A stretch of DNA of 64,000 bases from Neurospora tetraspora (lineage: Eukaryota > Ascomycota > Sordariomycetes > Sordariales > Sordariaceae), in contig NW_026944384.1 in the NCBI RefSeq assembly GCF_033439725.1, positions 4,650,001 through 4,714,000 of the forward strand, given 5' to 3'. Position numbers and translations under genes: made by a program. This document shows, piece after piece, positions 63,901 to 64,000 of this stretch (its first letter is position 1; each line of letters opens with the position of its first letter). The notes beneath the pieces were generated by a model. The model saw nothing but the letters and a program-made list of their open reading frames with translations, made no database searches and was not told the origin of the DNA.

Positions 63901-64000
63901 TTAACGAAGGATATATTCAGTTTAAGTAATTAGGAAACTGGTAATTTTAGGAAATTTAATATTAAGAGGCGCTGCGGGGTCGCCGTTAAATTAACGTTCT
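60985..64000. repeat. Unidentified RIP-mutated repeat
   Basis: The base bias switches here: on the plus strand G now exceeds C, whereas C exceeded G in the Gypsy relic. A different element, or one in the opposite orientation, therefore starts. I translated parts of both strands. Near 63600-64000 the plus strand gives a fairly coherent frame (RVLNKRKAFSGIIEVLTKDI, then FSLSNQETGNFRKFNIKRR), but I do not recognise it. A Ser/Asn-rich minus-strand fragment lies at 62400-62633. It continues past the window. Confidence 0.6.

Larger units (their letters stand above)
54250..64000. repeat. RIP-mutated AT-rich repeat domain (heterochromatin-like)
   Basis: From about 54.25 kb to the window end the sequence turns AT-rich. 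TpA is abundant, CpA and TpG are scarce, and most remaining C sits in CpG, CpC or CpT. This is the dinucleotide signature of RIP, which converts CpA to TpA in duplicated DNA during the sexual cycle of Neurospora. No intact gene lies here; the few ORFs above 60 codons are fragments. Individual relics are listed separately. Such domains usually carry DNA methylation and H3K9me3. Confidence 0.92.

Overview
The window is filamentous-fungus nuclear DNA, most likely a Neurospora or close Sordariales relative. The evidence is intron-bearing eukaryotic genes (short introns with GTRNGT-type donors, CTRAC-like branch points and YAG acceptors), GC-rich third codon positions, a single dispersed 5S rRNA gene with a TATA element about 29 bases upstream, an intron-containing tRNA-Ile, and a 9.7-kb AT-rich tract carrying the C-to-T signature of repeat-induced point mutation (RIP). 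The genus is my inference; no database was searched.

Layout: 1-54 kb is ordinary gene-rich euchromatin with about 18 protein genes on both strands and no obvious cluster. In order: a partial CLPTM1-like membrane protein (-), a LOG-family phosphoribohydrolase (+), proteasome alpha6/PRE5 (-), Vps55 (+), aminodeoxychorismate synthase (-), TRAPPII subunit Trs120 (-), an SDR-fold protein lacking its catalytic motifs (-), Get3 (+), Mpe1 (-), a PRELI/Ups-family lipid-transfer protein (+), a secreted S10 carboxypeptidase (-), mitochondrial release factor 1 (-), cytosolic tryptophanyl-tRNA synthetase (+), a 5S rRNA gene (+), a seven-helix fungal membrane protein (-), tRNA-Val and tRNA-Ile (-), a GH10 xylanase (-), glutamine synthetase (-), an AT-hook nuclear protein (-) and a Nit-type amidase with a mitochondrial presequence (+). 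Most are housekeeping functions: proteolysis, vesicle traffic, tail-anchored protein insertion, mRNA 3'-end processing, translation, folate and nitrogen metabolism.

Several intergenic spaces hold short, non-coding, inverted-repeat elements flanked by TA. Two copies of one family lie at 34.9-35.3 kb and 45.0-45.3 kb in opposite orientation. Three further structures with unrelated termini lie at 17.4, 29.9 and 37.8 kb. They look like MITE-type non-autonomous DNA transposons. The 34.9-38.8 kb interval combines two of them with the 5S and both tRNA genes.

From about 54.25 kb to the window end the DNA becomes AT-rich and gene-free. It contains a RIP-damaged pogo/Fot-type transposase relic (minus strand), a roughly 220-bp island that has escaped mutation, a RIP-damaged Ty3/Gypsy element (plus strand; zinc knuckle, reverse transcriptase and RNase H still readable through stop codons) cut off near 60.96 kb, and 3 kb of further degenerate repeat I could not identify. 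This looks like the edge of a constitutive heterochromatin domain. The observations most worth following up are the TA-flanked elements, the SDR without catalytic residues, and the un-mutated island inside the RIP tract.
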